Shown piece by piece: positions 8,198 to 16,222 of a stretch of 64,000 nucleotides of DNA. How positions within the stretch are numbered: the first letter of the stretch is position 1; each line of letters begins with the position of its first letter. The notes under the pieces are model-generated. The model did not search any database. It had not been told where the DNA came from and worked only from the letters and a program-made list of their open reading frames with translations. Source of the DNA: Flagellimonas spongiicola (lineage in GTDB: Bacteria > Bacteroidota > Bacteroidia > Flavobacteriales > Flavobacteriaceae); the NCBI RefSeq assembly GCF_023502425.1, contig NZ_JAMFMA010000002.1, positions 620,001 through 684,000 of the forward strand. Direction: 5' to 3'. Position numbers and translations under genes: made by a program.

Positions 8198-8617
8198 GGT
8201 ATGATGAAATACCGGTTTGATTTCCAACTCGGCAAACCTGCGGAACATTTCCATTACTCCGCAATACTTTTCTACCGAAAGATCTATGGTTTTTTGCAGT
8301 TTCGTTTCGTTAAGATTGGAGCCATGAAAATGATATTCAATTACTACAGCGTCATAATACTTGGGGTGCTCATCCGTTAAATTCGCTATGGTTTCGATGT
8401 GGAATTCATCCACTTCCAATTTCATTTTTTTAATCAATGAAGCAATATCCAGACCGGAACAACCTGCCAATGCAGATAGCATTAAGGCTTTGGGTCTAAA
8501 CCCCTCCCCGTTCCCACCATCATCGGGGCTTGCGTCAATCTTTAAATTCAATCCAGATGGGTTATTACTCTCAAAAGCCATCCCGCCCAACCATTTGGTG
8601 CTAATATGATTTGTCAT
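8195..8617 (-). CDS. OsmC/Ohr-family peroxide-reducing protein
   Basis: 140 aa OsmC-like protein. The two reactive cysteines are present: ALAGCSGLDI (about residue 57) and EKYCGVMEMFRRFAEL (about 120), separated as in OsmC/Ohr hydroperoxide reductases, together with the DELTA-type helix IASLIKKMKLEVDEF. Members reduce organic peroxides with dihydrolipoyl or thiol partners. The ATG at 8617 was chosen because a longer frame to 8701 would run into the divergent gene at 8673. A -7-like CAAAAATA (read on the other strand) lies at 8647-8654. The divergent neighbour is an AhpD-like gene, so this is a small peroxide-stress locus. Confidence 0.85.
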   Translation of the reverse strand: MTNHISTKWLGGMAFESNNPSGLNLKIDASPDDGGNGEGFRPKALMLSALAGCSGLDIASLIKKMKLEVDEFHIETIANLTDEHPKYYDAVVIEYHFHGSNLNETKLQKTIDLSVEKYCGVMEMFRRFAELEIKPVFHHT

Positions 8618-8672
8618 GCTGTCAATTTTTTGTTTCTTGTAACTATCAAAAATACGATTAAAATCAGCATTC

Positions 8673-9275
8673 ATGGCCTTAGTAAAACCCCTAGACCCCA
8701 ATCACGATAAAGAAACAAAACAGCTTGCGGAATTTTTTAATGAAACCCTTGGTTTTTGCCCTAATTCGGTTCTGACCATGCAACACAGACCTGCAATATC
8801 AAAAGCATTCATTAATCTTAATAAGGCTGTGATGGCCAATGAGGGCAGGGTGACTTCGGCCTTAAAACGTATGATTGCCTGGGTAAGCAGTAACGCCACT
8901 GGCTGCAGATATTGTCAAGCACACGCTATTCGCGCTGCCGAGCGCTATGGAGCGGAACAAGAGCAGTTGGACAATATTTGGGAATACCGTTCCCATCCTG
9001 CATTTTCCGATGCAGAACGTGCTGCTTTGGATTTTTCCTTAGCTGCCTCACAAGTACCAAACACGGTAAATGCCGACATAAAAAAACGATTGTACGAACA
9101 CTGGAACGAAGGTGAAATCGTAGAAATGTTAGGTGTGATTTCTCTATTTGGTTACCTCAACCGTTGGAACGATTCTATGGGGACTTCCATTGAAGATGGT
9201 GCGGTGGAAAGTGCGGAAACCTATTTGGGCAACATCGGATGGGAAAAAGGAAAACATGATGGTTCCCAATACTAA
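8673..9275 (+). CDS. Carboxymuconolactone decarboxylase (AhpD-like) protein
   Basis: 200 aa. The AhpD/CMD active site is visible as GCRYCQAHAIRAAERYG (about residues 75-91), a CxxC followed by a histidine three residues on. AhpD-type proteins are alkylhydroperoxidases or disulfide reductants for peroxiredoxins; other CMD members are decarboxylases. The length fits the duplicated, 'peroxidase-related' subgroup. It is transcribed away from the OsmC gene, 55 bp apart, which fits a shared role against peroxides. No metal site other than the CxxC was seen. Confidence 0.8.
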   Translation: MALVKPLDPNHDKETKQLAEFFNETLGFCPNSVLTMQHRPAISKAFINLNKAVMANEGRVTSALKRMIAWVSSNATGCRYCQAHAIRAAERYGAEQEQLDNIWEYRSHPAFSDAERAALDFSLAASQVPNTVNADIKKRLYEHWNEGEIVEMLGVISLFGYLNRWNDSMGTSIEDGAVESAETYLGNIGWEKGKHDGSQY

Positions 9276-9376
9276 TTCTTAATACCACATATTCGTATCG
9301 CTAATTTCTTGATTTGCATCAACATTTATTGACAAGGCAAGACTGATCTTTGTATAAATCAAAATTACGAACAGTC

Positions 9377-9958
9377 ATGGCCAAACTCTATATTACTCCA
9401 GAAAACCAAATCCAACGGCTAAATGGTGTTTTTTTAAAAGTGCAGGAACTGCAAAACTTGCCTTTTACCCAGTTAACAACTCCATTAGATCCTAAATCAT
9501 GGTCTGTGTTAGAGGTAATTGAGCACCTCAATAAATCCTACTTGTTGTATTACAACAAACTGGAAGCAGCGCTCCAAAACCTACCCGATACAGAAAATGA
9601 TCCTTCCGAATTTAAAGCGCGGGTTTGGCAAAAAATAGTTATTGAAGCGCAACGACCAAAAAATGGGGTTGTAAAATGGAAATTGAAAACACTGAAAAGG
9701 TTTGAGCCGCTTTTGGATCTATCCCAATTGGACCAAGGCGATGCAAATAAAGTCTTTGAGGATTTCAATAAACTACATCAACATTTAAAAACCTGCATAC
9801 TTGAAAGTCGTAACAAGGAATTGAAAAAAACAAAAATTACCTCAGCCATTGGCCCAATTGTACTATTTTATCTACCAGAATGCTATGAGTTTTTAATCTG
9901 TCACATTGAAAGACACATGGTTCAAATTGAAGGTATTTTATCAGGAATTCACCAATAA
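9377..9958 (+). CDS. DinB-like four-helix metalloprotein
   Basis: 193 aa. The DinB/YfiT signature is present: SWSVLEVIEHLNKSYLLYYNKL near residues 42-63 with a candidate metal His (EHLN), and CHIERHMVQIEGIL near the C-terminus with two more histidines spaced as in the metal site. DinB-like proteins are often thiol-transferases or hydrolases using bacillithiol, mycothiol or glutathione; the substrate here is unknown. ATG 9377 was chosen; the TTG at 9350 would add nine residues without family likeness. A GATCTTTG at 9345-9352 resembles a -7 element but lacks a well-spaced TTG. Confidence 0.7.
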   Translation: MAKLYITPENQIQRLNGVFLKVQELQNLPFTQLTTPLDPKSWSVLEVIEHLNKSYLLYYNKLEAALQNLPDTENDPSEFKARVWQKIVIEAQRPKNGVVKWKLKTLKRFEPLLDLSQLDQGDANKVFEDFNKLHQHLKTCILESRNKELKKTKITSAIGPIVLFYLPECYEFLICHIERHMVQIEGILSGIHQ

Positions 9959-10008
9959 CTTTTTCATGATAAGGGTTCTTTTTAAATTTAAAGGGAATTC
10001 CTTTTCAT

Positions 10009-10593
10009 ATGGATGATGCCAATTTTACACGTTTAAAAGCTTTCTTTTCCCATGTCGATTTCAGCGCTATCGATATTGCCCATTTCAAGTCGCTTTGGGT
10101 AGAAAAAGAATTCAAGCAATACGACTTCATTACCGAGGCCGGGAGTATAGAACGCTATTTCTATTTTGTTTTGGAGGGTGTACAAGCCATCTACATCTTA
10201 AATGAAAAAGGCGAAAAAGTGGTCTTGGGATTTTCCTACGTAGGCAGCCCTTCAGGTGTTTTTGACTCCTTTATCAACCAAGAACCTTCGCATAGTTTTT
10301 TGGAGGCCTTGAAACCTTCCAAATTGTTGGCCATATCCTTGACAGATTATCAGTGGCTATTTGAAAATTATCCTGGGTTTTATGTATGGGGTCATGAATT
10401 TTTTAAGAACATTCTCTTTGGTCGATTACATCGTGAGGTCGAAATCTTGACGTTATCAGCGGAACAACGATACCTAACATTTATGCAACGTTGCCCGGAA
10501 GCTTTGAAGGTAATTCCTCAGAAATACTTGGCAAGCTACCTCAATATGAAACCTGAAACTTTTAGTCGTTTGCGCTCCAATATATCTTACTGA
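10009..10593 (+). CDS. Crp/Fnr-family transcriptional regulator
   Basis: 194 aa. The N-terminal 120 residues form a cyclic-nucleotide-binding-type beta roll (EFKQYDFITEAGSIERYFYFVLEG, then GEKVVLGFSYVGSPSGVFDSF). A shortened winged-helix C-terminus follows (SAEQRYLTFMQRCPEAL, IPQKYLASYLNMKPETFSRLR). The recognition helix is LASYLNMKPETFSRLR. No cysteine cluster for an Fe-S centre is seen, so it is not FNR-like in oxygen sensing. Many Bacteroidota genomes carry dozens of these, and the target genes cannot be inferred. The 3' end overlaps the convergent uracil-DNA glycosylase gene by 7 bp. Confidence 0.85.
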   Translation: MDDANFTRLKAFFSHVDFSAIDIAHFKSLWVEKEFKQYDFITEAGSIERYFYFVLEGVQAIYILNEKGEKVVLGFSYVGSPSGVFDSFINQEPSHSFLEALKPSKLLAISLTDYQWLFENYPGFYVWGHEFFKNILFGRLHREVEILTLSAEQRYLTFMQRCPEALKVIPQKYLASYLNMKPETFSRLRSNISY

Positions 10594-11165
10594 GTTGCTG
10601 CCAACTGTTCTATTTTTTGCTGTAAAACCGGAATTACCTCTTCCTCAAACCAAGGATTTTTCCGAAGCCAAAAACGGTTTCTTGGCGAAGGGTGCGGCAT
10701 TACAAAGTGTTGTGGTAAATATTCATCAAAATGCGCTACCGTCTCAGTTAGACTTTTATACAATCTGTCTTTTAGATAAAAACGCTGGGAATGTTGCCCA
10801 ATAAGCAGTACCATTTCAAGATTTACCAATTGATCTAACACTTGTTGATGCCACTGGGGAGCACATTCGGGTCTCGGCGGTAAATCTCCAGATTTTCCTT
10901 TACCAGGATAACAAAATCCCATTGGCATTTGCGCAATGAATGTTTCATCATAAAACAAGTCTTCAGACACCCCCATCCATTTCCGAAGTTGCTTACCGCT
11001 TTGATCATCCCATGGAATTCCCGATGCATGAACCTTGGTGCCGGGCGCATGTCCAATTATCAGGATTTTTGCTTTTGACTCCGCAGCAATAATGGGTCTT
11101 GGTCCTAGCGGTAAATGTTCTTTACAGATTTCACATTTTCTTATTTTCTGTAGTAAGGCTTTCAT
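10587..11165 (-). CDS. Uracil-DNA glycosylase-family protein
   Basis: 192 aa. Motif A of the superfamily is IIGHAPGTKVH (about residues 35-45, GxAPG), and the C-terminal motif is HPSPRNRFWLRKNPWF (about 157-172). In between, GIPWDDQSGKQLRKWMG and MGFCYPGKGKSGDLPPRPEC are typical of a compact group related to family-4 UDGs. The N-terminal CxxC (KCEICKEH) and two later cysteines might hold an iron-sulfur cluster, which I cannot confirm. The enzyme would excise uracil from DNA. It lies downstream of the YHS gene, beyond a terminator-like hairpin. Confidence 0.8.
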   Translation of the reverse strand: MKALLQKIRKCEICKEHLPLGPRPIIAAESKAKILIIGHAPGTKVHASGIPWDDQSGKQLRKWMGVSEDLFYDETFIAQMPMGFCYPGKGKSGDLPPRPECAPQWHQQVLDQLVNLEMVLLIGQHSQRFYLKDRLYKSLTETVAHFDEYLPQHFVMPHPSPRNRFWLRKNPWFEEEVIPVLQQKIEQLAATQ

Positions 11166-11179
11166 TTGGATTGGAATTT

Positions 11180-11221
11180 AATAAAAAGCGAAACACCCTA
11201 GCCCAATTGCCAAGGTGTTTC
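11180..11221 (-). terminator. Intrinsic terminator after the YHS gene
   Basis: On the minus strand an 8-bp stem (GAAACACC / GGTGTTTC; plus-strand arms 11190-11197 and 11214-11221) is followed by GCTTTTTATT. It lies 22 bp past the YHS stop and would end the AraC-linked group before the glycosylase gene. Confidence 0.7.
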
Positions 11222-11243
11222 CAAATCAACACATCACAAAAAA

Positions 11244-11717
11244 CTAGTTGTAAGTACTTTTCAATTTCTTCCAGTTTTCGTTTGCCGTGCTCACCAATTT
11301 GTTATGGTTGTTTTCTGCCAACCACAATTGTTGTGCATCCAATTCAATGTTATAGAGGTATAGGAAATATTTTCCATCCTTTACAATGAATTTATTGGGA
11401 TCTGGTCGGAATTTCGCTCCTGCATATACTCCAAAGGCGCAGTACCCTCCATACTGAGGCATGTATTTGCTTGGGTTTTTGTCGAACTTCTTTTTTTGCT
11501 CAGCACTGGTGAAGTAATAAACCACCTTGTTGTGCTCGGATTTGTGCTCTTTAAGTCCCTTTTGTGCAATCCCCAAATCCAAATAGGAGACCGGACTATA
11601 CCCTTGAAGGGCAATGTTACTGTTATCAATGTTATTTGCCTTTTTATCTTGTCCAAAGCTTGTTTGCATGGCGAAAACCAATGCGAATACTAGTGTTACT
11701 TGTTTTAAAAAATTCAT
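11244..11717 (-). CDS. Secreted YHS-domain protein
   Basis: 157 aa. A signal peptide is clear at the N-terminus (MNFLKQVTLVFALVFAMQTSFGQ, cut after SFGQ). The YHS-type domain follows: ALQGYSPVSYLDLGIAQKGL, then YYFTSAEQKKKFDKNPSKYMPQYGGYCAFGV with a cysteine in the expected place. YHS domains are thought to bind metals or heme and are found in copper and toluene-oxidation proteins; this periplasmic type is of unknown role. It is the third gene after the AraC regulator and starts 24 bp after the preceding stop. Confidence 0.8.
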   Translation of the reverse strand: MNFLKQVTLVFALVFAMQTSFGQDKKANNIDNSNIALQGYSPVSYLDLGIAQKGLKEHKSEHNKVVYYFTSAEQKKKFDKNPSKYMPQYGGYCAFGVYAGAKFRPDPNKFIVKDGKYFLYLYNIELDAQQLWLAENNHNKLVSTANENWKKLKSTYN

Positions 11718-11741
11718 TTCTAATGTTTTAATTGTTTTACT

Positions 11742-12092
11742 TTATTTACTTGCACTTAATGATACAACCAGGAAAACCACCGTGGCATTGAACCAATAAT
11801 AGGCTGCATCCAAACCGGAGAATCCCAGTGCAAAAGGAAGTATCATAAAGGTCACGGCCACTAAAAGATCTATGGCCAAGTGTCCTTGAAACGGAATCAA
11901 TCTATAGGCGCTTAGTTTGTAATCGGTAAGCAAACTAGCCGCAAAAACGGCTACCCCTGTACATACCGAAAACCATACTGCCCATTCAGAGGAAGCTCCC
12001 AGTCCCAAAAGAAACGGAGCCACCATAAGTCCTAATCCTGCGGTATAATCCGCCACCCCATGTAAAGTTGGTGTGATAAACCTAAGTTTCAT
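11742..12092 (-). CDS. Four-helix membrane protein, SPW-repeat-like
   Basis: 116 aa with about four hydrophobic helices and no soluble domain. The N-terminus TPTLHGVADYTAGLGLMVAPFLLGLG and the partly repeated second half (GHLAIDLLVAVTFMILPFALGFSG) look like the duplicated motif of SPW-type membrane proteins, in which a tryptophan (EWAVWFSV) sits in the second helix. The function of these proteins is unknown. It starts 9 bp after the SnoaL-like stop and precedes the YHS gene, so all three probably share one transcript. Confidence 0.6.
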   Translation of the reverse strand: MKLRFITPTLHGVADYTAGLGLMVAPFLLGLGASSEWAVWFSVCTGVAVFAASLLTDYKLSAYRLIPFQGHLAIDLLVAVTFMILPFALGFSGLDAAYYWFNATVVFLVVSLSASK

Positions 12093-12101
12093 GGTAAATG
12101 A

Positions 12102-12452
12102 TTAGGCGTTAAAGTATTCCTCTTGAATTACCTGCCCTTCCTCATTCCAAATTCTGCGAATGATTTCATGCCAGTAAATTGTACTGTCATCCTTCATCAA
12201 AAAATCAAATGTAAATTCTGAAGCGGAGACATTTCCGTCCACAATGGTCCTGTGCAATTGGATGCCATTTACTTTGGCAATCGCATCTGCAAAACCTTTC
12301 ATTTTCTCTACCATCTGGGCCTTGCCTGTGGTAGTTACCTTGTTGTAATCGGAAGTATTTGCGTCATCGGCAAAGTACTTCTCAACGGCCTCAACGATTG
12401 CACCTTGTGCAACTACGTTGTCCATTTCTGTAGCTAGGGTTCTAATATCCAT
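12102..12452 (-). CDS. SnoaL/NTF2-like fold protein
   Basis: 116 aa with the alpha-plus-beta cone layout of SnoaL-like proteins: an N-terminal helix pair (AIVEAVEKYFADDA), GKAQMVEKMKGFADAI, then long beta strands (HRTIVDGNVSASEFTFDFLM, YWHEIIRRIWNEEGQVIQEEYF). The histidine in YWHEI and the acidic YFADDA segment occupy places used in catalysis by relatives. Members are isomerases, hydrolases or ligand binders. It is the first gene after the tandem-AraC regulator on the same strand with a 107-bp gap that could hold a regulated promoter. Confidence 0.7.
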   Translation of the reverse strand: MDIRTLATEMDNVVAQGAIVEAVEKYFADDANTSDYNKVTTTGKAQMVEKMKGFADAIAKVNGIQLHRTIVDGNVSASEFTFDFLMKDDSTIYWHEIIRRIWNEEGQVIQEEYFNA

Positions 12453-12559
12453 ATGCCTTGTTTTTAGTATTGAATAAAATTTCAGTTGTAATTACAGGGC
12501 AAATTTCCAACTAGATACATTGGATATTGCTACAAAAAAGGATACTGTTCTTGTACTTT

Positions 12560-13597
12560 TTAGGAAAGAAATTCTGAAGGAGTCTTACCAGTGTGATGGC
12601 GGAAAAAAGTAGAGAAATGATTGGGTTCTTCAAAGCCCAGTTGCAGCGATACCTGCTTAATAGGTTCACCAGCCATAAGTAAATTCTTTGAGGTCTTAAT
12701 AATCTCATTCCGCACTAACATCCCCACAGACTTGTTCATTTTAGCCCTTGTTTTCTTGGAAAGTGTTTTTACGGAAACATTCATTTTATCGGCGTAAAAA
12801 GCCAATGATCTTTGTGTGTCGTGATGTTCTTTGAGCAGGAATAATAAATCCTCAACAAATGGATCATTTCGATCATAATCAAAATTGTTGCGAAACTCAG
12901 AGGGGGAATATCCTGTATTGTGTTTAAACACACGATTAAAGTACGCTGGGTCCTTGAACCCCATATCGTATGACACTTCCTTAAGACTCTTATCGGAAAA
13001 AGCGACCTCTTTTTGACTCTCCATCAGCTTCTTCTTGTTGAAAAGCGTTTTAATGGTAATCCCTAATTTATTTTTCACCAAAGCTTGCGCATTAAAGCCA
13101 TTATCCTGGATCAATACTTCAAAATCCTTGTTGGTGAGGTTGTTATGGTATTCCTTATCTATCAACTCCTTTACGTCAAATATTACCTGATACTCATCTT
13201 TGCTGGCATTAAATGGATTTTGCCAATACCATTGCTTTAAAGAAACATCTATGATTTGACGCGTATTGGAACCAAAAATAGAATCAGCTATGTAGCGCTC
13301 ACATTCATCGCATTCACTAAAATTTATATACCCTAGTGAAATTAAATGTTTAAAAAGTACCCTTACATCTTGATCATAGAATAATTCCTTGGAAGGGAAT
13401 TCAATGGAACGCACCACAAAGTCATTGGAAAGAAACTTTATATACTGGCCTTTTTCTAAATAAATAGCCTTGTCCTTCCAGTTATCATAATTTCTGAAGT
13501 CTACCTGGATACTTCCTGAACCAGATAGAATATGGAAGAGGGTATACTGGTTTATGAAGTATACTTTATTTAATTCTGGAATAAGTTTTTGGACCAT
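12560..13597 (-). CDS. AraC-family regulator with two tandem DNA-binding domains
   Basis: 345 aa. The first 100 or so residues look like a cupin-type sensor (IQVDFRNYDNWKDKAIYLE, GQYIKFL). Two AraC helix-turn-helix units follow. The first covers about residues 145-240 and ends with SLKEVSYDMGFKDPAYFNRV and TGYSPSEFR. The second covers about 250-345 and ends with PIKQVSLQLGFEEPNHFSTF and TGKTPSEFLS. Both carry the full family signature, so this is an internal duplication or fusion rather than a split gene. The first HTH is diverged in its N-terminal helix pair. It stands upstream of the SnoaL-SPW-YHS genes, its likely targets. Confidence 0.85.
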   Translation of the reverse strand: MVQKLIPELNKVYFINQYTLFHILSGSGSIQVDFRNYDNWKDKAIYLEKGQYIKFLSNDFVVRSIEFPSKELFYDQDVRVLFKHLISLGYINFSECDECERYIADSIFGSNTRQIIDVSLKQWYWQNPFNASKDEYQVIFDVKELIDKEYHNNLTNKDFEVLIQDNGFNAQALVKNKLGITIKTLFNKKKLMESQKEVAFSDKSLKEVSYDMGFKDPAYFNRVFKHNTGYSPSEFRNNFDYDRNDPFVEDLLFLLKEHHDTQRSLAFYADKMNVSVKTLSKKTRAKMNKSVGMLVRNEIIKTSKNLLMAGEPIKQVSLQLGFEEPNHFSTFFRHHTGKTPSEFLS

Positions 13598-13648
13598 CTT
13601 GGCTGATCGTTGTACCGTATTGGTCGTAAAATACAGGTATGCCTTTCG

Positions 13649-14320
13649 TTATTTTTTACCGGCCACTACAATTACAAACTCGCCTTTGGGTGCTTTTTTA
13701 TTGAAGTAATCCAAAAGTTCAGATAGCGAACCACGAACTGTTTCTTCATACATCTTGGTCAACTCTCTAGAAACCGATGCTTCACGATCCATTCCAAAAT
13801 ACTCGCCAAAATGCGTTAGGGTCTTCAACAATTTATGGGGTGATTCATAAAAAACCATGGTTCTTTTTTCTTCTGCCAGTTGCAGCAAACGTGTTTGCCG
13901 TCCTTTCTTTACGGGAAGAAAACCTTCAAAAGTAAATCGATCATTTGGTAAACCACTGTTTACCAAGGCAGGGACAAAAGCAGTGGCTCCAGGTAAGCAC
14001 TCCACTTCAATACCTTCTGTTACACATGCCCGTGTAAGTAAAAATCCAGGGTCGGAAATGGCCGGTGTGCCAGCATCGGATATTAGGGCCATTCGCACCT
14101 CTCCTTTCAGTTTCTGAACTAGGGATTCCAGCTGCTTGTGCTCATTGTGCATATGGTGGCTCTGCAAAGGCGTTTCAATCTCAAAATGTTTAAGGAGTTT
14201 TCCGCTTGTACGGGTATCTTCAGCCAAGACTAAATCCACCTCCTTTAGCACTTTGATTGCCCTTAAGGTCATATCCTCCAAATTGCCAATTGGTGTGGGC
14301 ACCAAGAACAACTTTCCCAT
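13649..14320 (-). CDS. rsmI: 16S rRNA (cytidine1402-2'-O)-methyltransferase RsmI
   Basis: 223 aa, a typical RsmI. The N-terminus LFLVPTPIGNLEDMTLRAI, the motif LAEDTRTSGKLL and the SAM-site segment ALISDAGTPAISDPG (about residues 78-92) are all as in the family. The C-terminus RELTKMYEET and GEFVIVV also match. RsmI methylates the 2'-OH of C1402 of 16S rRNA in the decoding centre. The gene follows the DoxX gene (10 bp) on the minus strand. Confidence 0.93.
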   Translation of the reverse strand: MGKLFLVPTPIGNLEDMTLRAIKVLKEVDLVLAEDTRTSGKLLKHFEIETPLQSHHMHNEHKQLESLVQKLKGEVRMALISDAGTPAISDPGFLLTRACVTEGIEVECLPGATAFVPALVNSGLPNDRFTFEGFLPVKKGRQTRLLQLAEEKRTMVFYESPHKLLKTLTHFGEYFGMDREASVSRELTKMYEETVRGSLSELLDYFNKKAPKGEFVIVVAGKK

Positions 14321-14329
14321 AAATTTAGA

Positions 14330-14686
14330 TTAAGGTCTTACCGTTTTACCGGTAAAATACGAAGTCAACACAAAAACGCAAGCAAGAGCAGCTCCCATAT
14401 GTTGGCCATCACTGATCATATAATGTGCAAAAAAGGCTAATACCGTATTGAAAAAGAACCCTGCATAGGCCCATTCTTTCAACCACTTTGAAAAGTTGCC
14501 CCAAATCGCCACCAAACCTAATATTTTGGCAATGGCAAGAGGATAAATGAGATACACAGGATAACCCATATTTTGGAAAAATCCTACAATGGCTTCGTTG
14601 TTAAAGAAGTAATTGTAGACAGAAAAACACATCATGAGTGTTAGCAGGCTAGTTGAAAGCCAAAATGCAATCGATCTAAGTTTCAT
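14330..14686 (-). CDS. DoxX-like membrane protein
   Basis: 118 aa with four hydrophobic helices. The DoxX pattern is visible: a first helix, NEAIVGFFQNMGYPVYLIYPLAIAKILG, then a short basic loop (NFSKWLKEWAYAG) and a final pair of helices. DoxX proteins are small integral membrane proteins, sometimes subunits of quinol oxidases or partners of thiosulfate-metabolising enzymes; most are of unknown function. It lies between a hypothetical gene and rsmI. Confidence 0.75.
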   Translation of the reverse strand: MKLRSIAFWLSTSLLTLMMCFSVYNYFFNNEAIVGFFQNMGYPVYLIYPLAIAKILGLVAIWGNFSKWLKEWAYAGFFFNTVLAFFAHYMISDGQHMGAALACVFVLTSYFTGKTVRP

Positions 14687-14743
14687 TTGAAGTTACTTTA
14701 GGATTGTTCTTCCTAAAAGTATAAAAAGAATTTGGTTCTGGAA

Positions 14744-15418
14744 TTAGGCGAACCTTCGTTCAATCAAAGCCATGAAACGAGATTCGTAATCCTCTTTACC
14801 CTCCCAATTGTTGTATTCTGGCTTCACCATATTAGTAATAAAGGAAATAGATCGTTCTTCTGTGTCTATGGTGTTTAACTGGGAAAGTACCCGTTGGTAA
14901 TCTTCTGTGTTATTGTTGAACAAGTGTTTTACAAAGGCCAGCTTGTCATTGAGACCAACCTGATATTCCTTCACAAAAGTGTCGTTTAGGGATTTACCTG
15001 CTTTAACTGAACTATCACTCGCGGTTAAGATCTCTTTTTCGTTCTTAATGGGTTCCTGTTTAGCTACAAATTCAGTAAAAACATGTTCAACAGCGGTATC
15101 TGTGGGCATTTCGGATACCATACCTTTTATGGTTTCCATTCCCGGGATAATAATGTCCTCTTCATGCGGGTTGCTTTCAGGAACGGAGATATTCCCACTT
15201 AGCACGGCATTCGCCATTTTTTCAAATCGAGTAGCAATTACGTTTTTGGAAACATCCACTTCAATGTCACTCAATTTTTCATCAATAAAACGAAGTACAG
15301 CCAATTTTTCATAGAGTTCCTTGGCCTGATCGTAAAGTTCTGTGAGTTCCTTATCTTCCCGTGAAGTGATAATGTCCGTAGACAATTTGATCAAATCTTC
15401 CCTTAATTTCCTTATCAT
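14744..15418 (-). CDS. Hypothetical soluble, mainly helical protein, 224 aa
   Basis: I do not recognise the family. The protein has no signal peptide or membrane segment. Two helical blocks flank a low-complexity, acidic, Pro/Ser-rich linker: residues 1-75 (heptad-like, LYDQAKELYEKLAVLRFIDEKL) and about 140-224 (VKEYQVGLNDKLAFVKHLF, YESRFMALIERRF). The C-terminal block, with NLNDKLAFVKHLF-type sequence, suggests a protein-interaction domain. The gene is divergent from tdk with a 159-bp gap. No function is proposed. Confidence 0.75.
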   Translation of the reverse strand: MIRKLREDLIKLSTDIITSREDKELTELYDQAKELYEKLAVLRFIDEKLSDIEVDVSKNVIATRFEKMANAVLSGNISVPESNPHEEDIIIPGMETIKGMVSEMPTDTAVEHVFTEFVAKQEPIKNEKEILTASDSSVKAGKSLNDTFVKEYQVGLNDKLAFVKHLFNNNTEDYQRVLSQLNTIDTEERSISFITNMVKPEYNNWEGKEDYESRFMALIERRFA

Positions 15419-15577
15419 CGCTACTAATCTTTACTATAAATTTAATCTGAATTCACGTACGATATTACGAACAAAAGGTTAAATTTTGACACTTATCGTA
15501 ACGCTTCTTTTAATAAGTAGTTTTATGTTTCCTTGAATAAAACGAAAAAACTTCCCAATTTCGTTTAAAAGTACAGT

Positions 15578-16222
15578 ATGTTTCTTGAAAACACGGTAAA
15601 CCCTAAAGAACAATTCGGATGGATAGAAGTCATCTGTGGTTCCATGTTTTCTGGAAAAACAGAAGAACTCATCCGACGTTTAAGACGAGCGCAGTTTGCA
15701 AAGCAAAAAGTAGAAATCTTTAAACCCATTGTGGACACTCGCTATCATGAAGACATGGTAGTTTCGCACGATGCCAATGAGATTAGGTCAACTCCTGTAC
15801 CTGCCGCTGCAAACATTAGATTATTGGCCGATGATTGCGATGTGGTAGGGATTGATGAAGCCCAATTTTTTGATGATGAGATTGTCACTGTATGCAACGA
15901 CCTGGCCAACCGAGGAATTCGTGTGGTTGTTGCAGGATTGGACATGGATTTCAAAGGAAACCCATTTGGCCCCATGCCCGCCCTTATGGCTACTGCAGAA
16001 TATGTCACCAAGGTTCATGCAGTATGCACAAGAACAGGTAATTTGGCCAACTACAGTTTTAGAAAAAGCAATGACGAAAACCTGGTTCTTTTGGGAGAAA
16101 CCGGAGAATATGAACCTTTGAGCAGGGCAGCATTCTACAAAGCCATGTTAAAAGAAAAGGTAAGTCAAATGGATGTTGAGGGGGAAGAAGTCACCAATAA
16201 AAAGAAAACTGCCAATGGCTAA
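15578..16222 (+). CDS. tdk: Thymidine kinase (type II)
   Basis: 214 aa. The P-loop [18 protein letters not shown] (about residues 22-39), the Walker B-like DEAQFF (about 93-98), [15 protein letters not shown] and the lasso region are those of type II thymidine kinases, which phosphorylate thymidine in nucleotide salvage. Three of the four usual zinc cysteines are absent: AVCTRTGN keeps one, and YEPLSRAAF lacks both of the last pair. The C-terminus is extended and basic (TNKKKTANG). Its last eight bases overlap the alr start (ATGGCTAA), so the two genes are translationally coupled. Confidence 0.92.
   Translation: MFLENTVNPKEQFGWIEVICGSMFSGKTEELIRRLRRAQFAKQKVEIFKPIVDTRYHEDMVVSHDANEIRSTPVPAAANIRLLADDCDVVGIDEAQFFDDEIVTVCNDLANRGIRVVVAGLDMDFKGNPFGPMPALMATAEYVTKVHAVCTRTGNLANYSFRKSNDENLVLLGETGEYEPLSRAAFYKAMLKEKVSQMDVEGEEVTNKKKTANG

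Noticed and set aside
14697..14717. Hairpin TTTAGGA/TCCTAAA between the DoxX and hypothetical genes as terminator
   Set aside because: Stem of seven AT-rich pairs without a T-tract on the transcribed strand; too weak to report as a feature.
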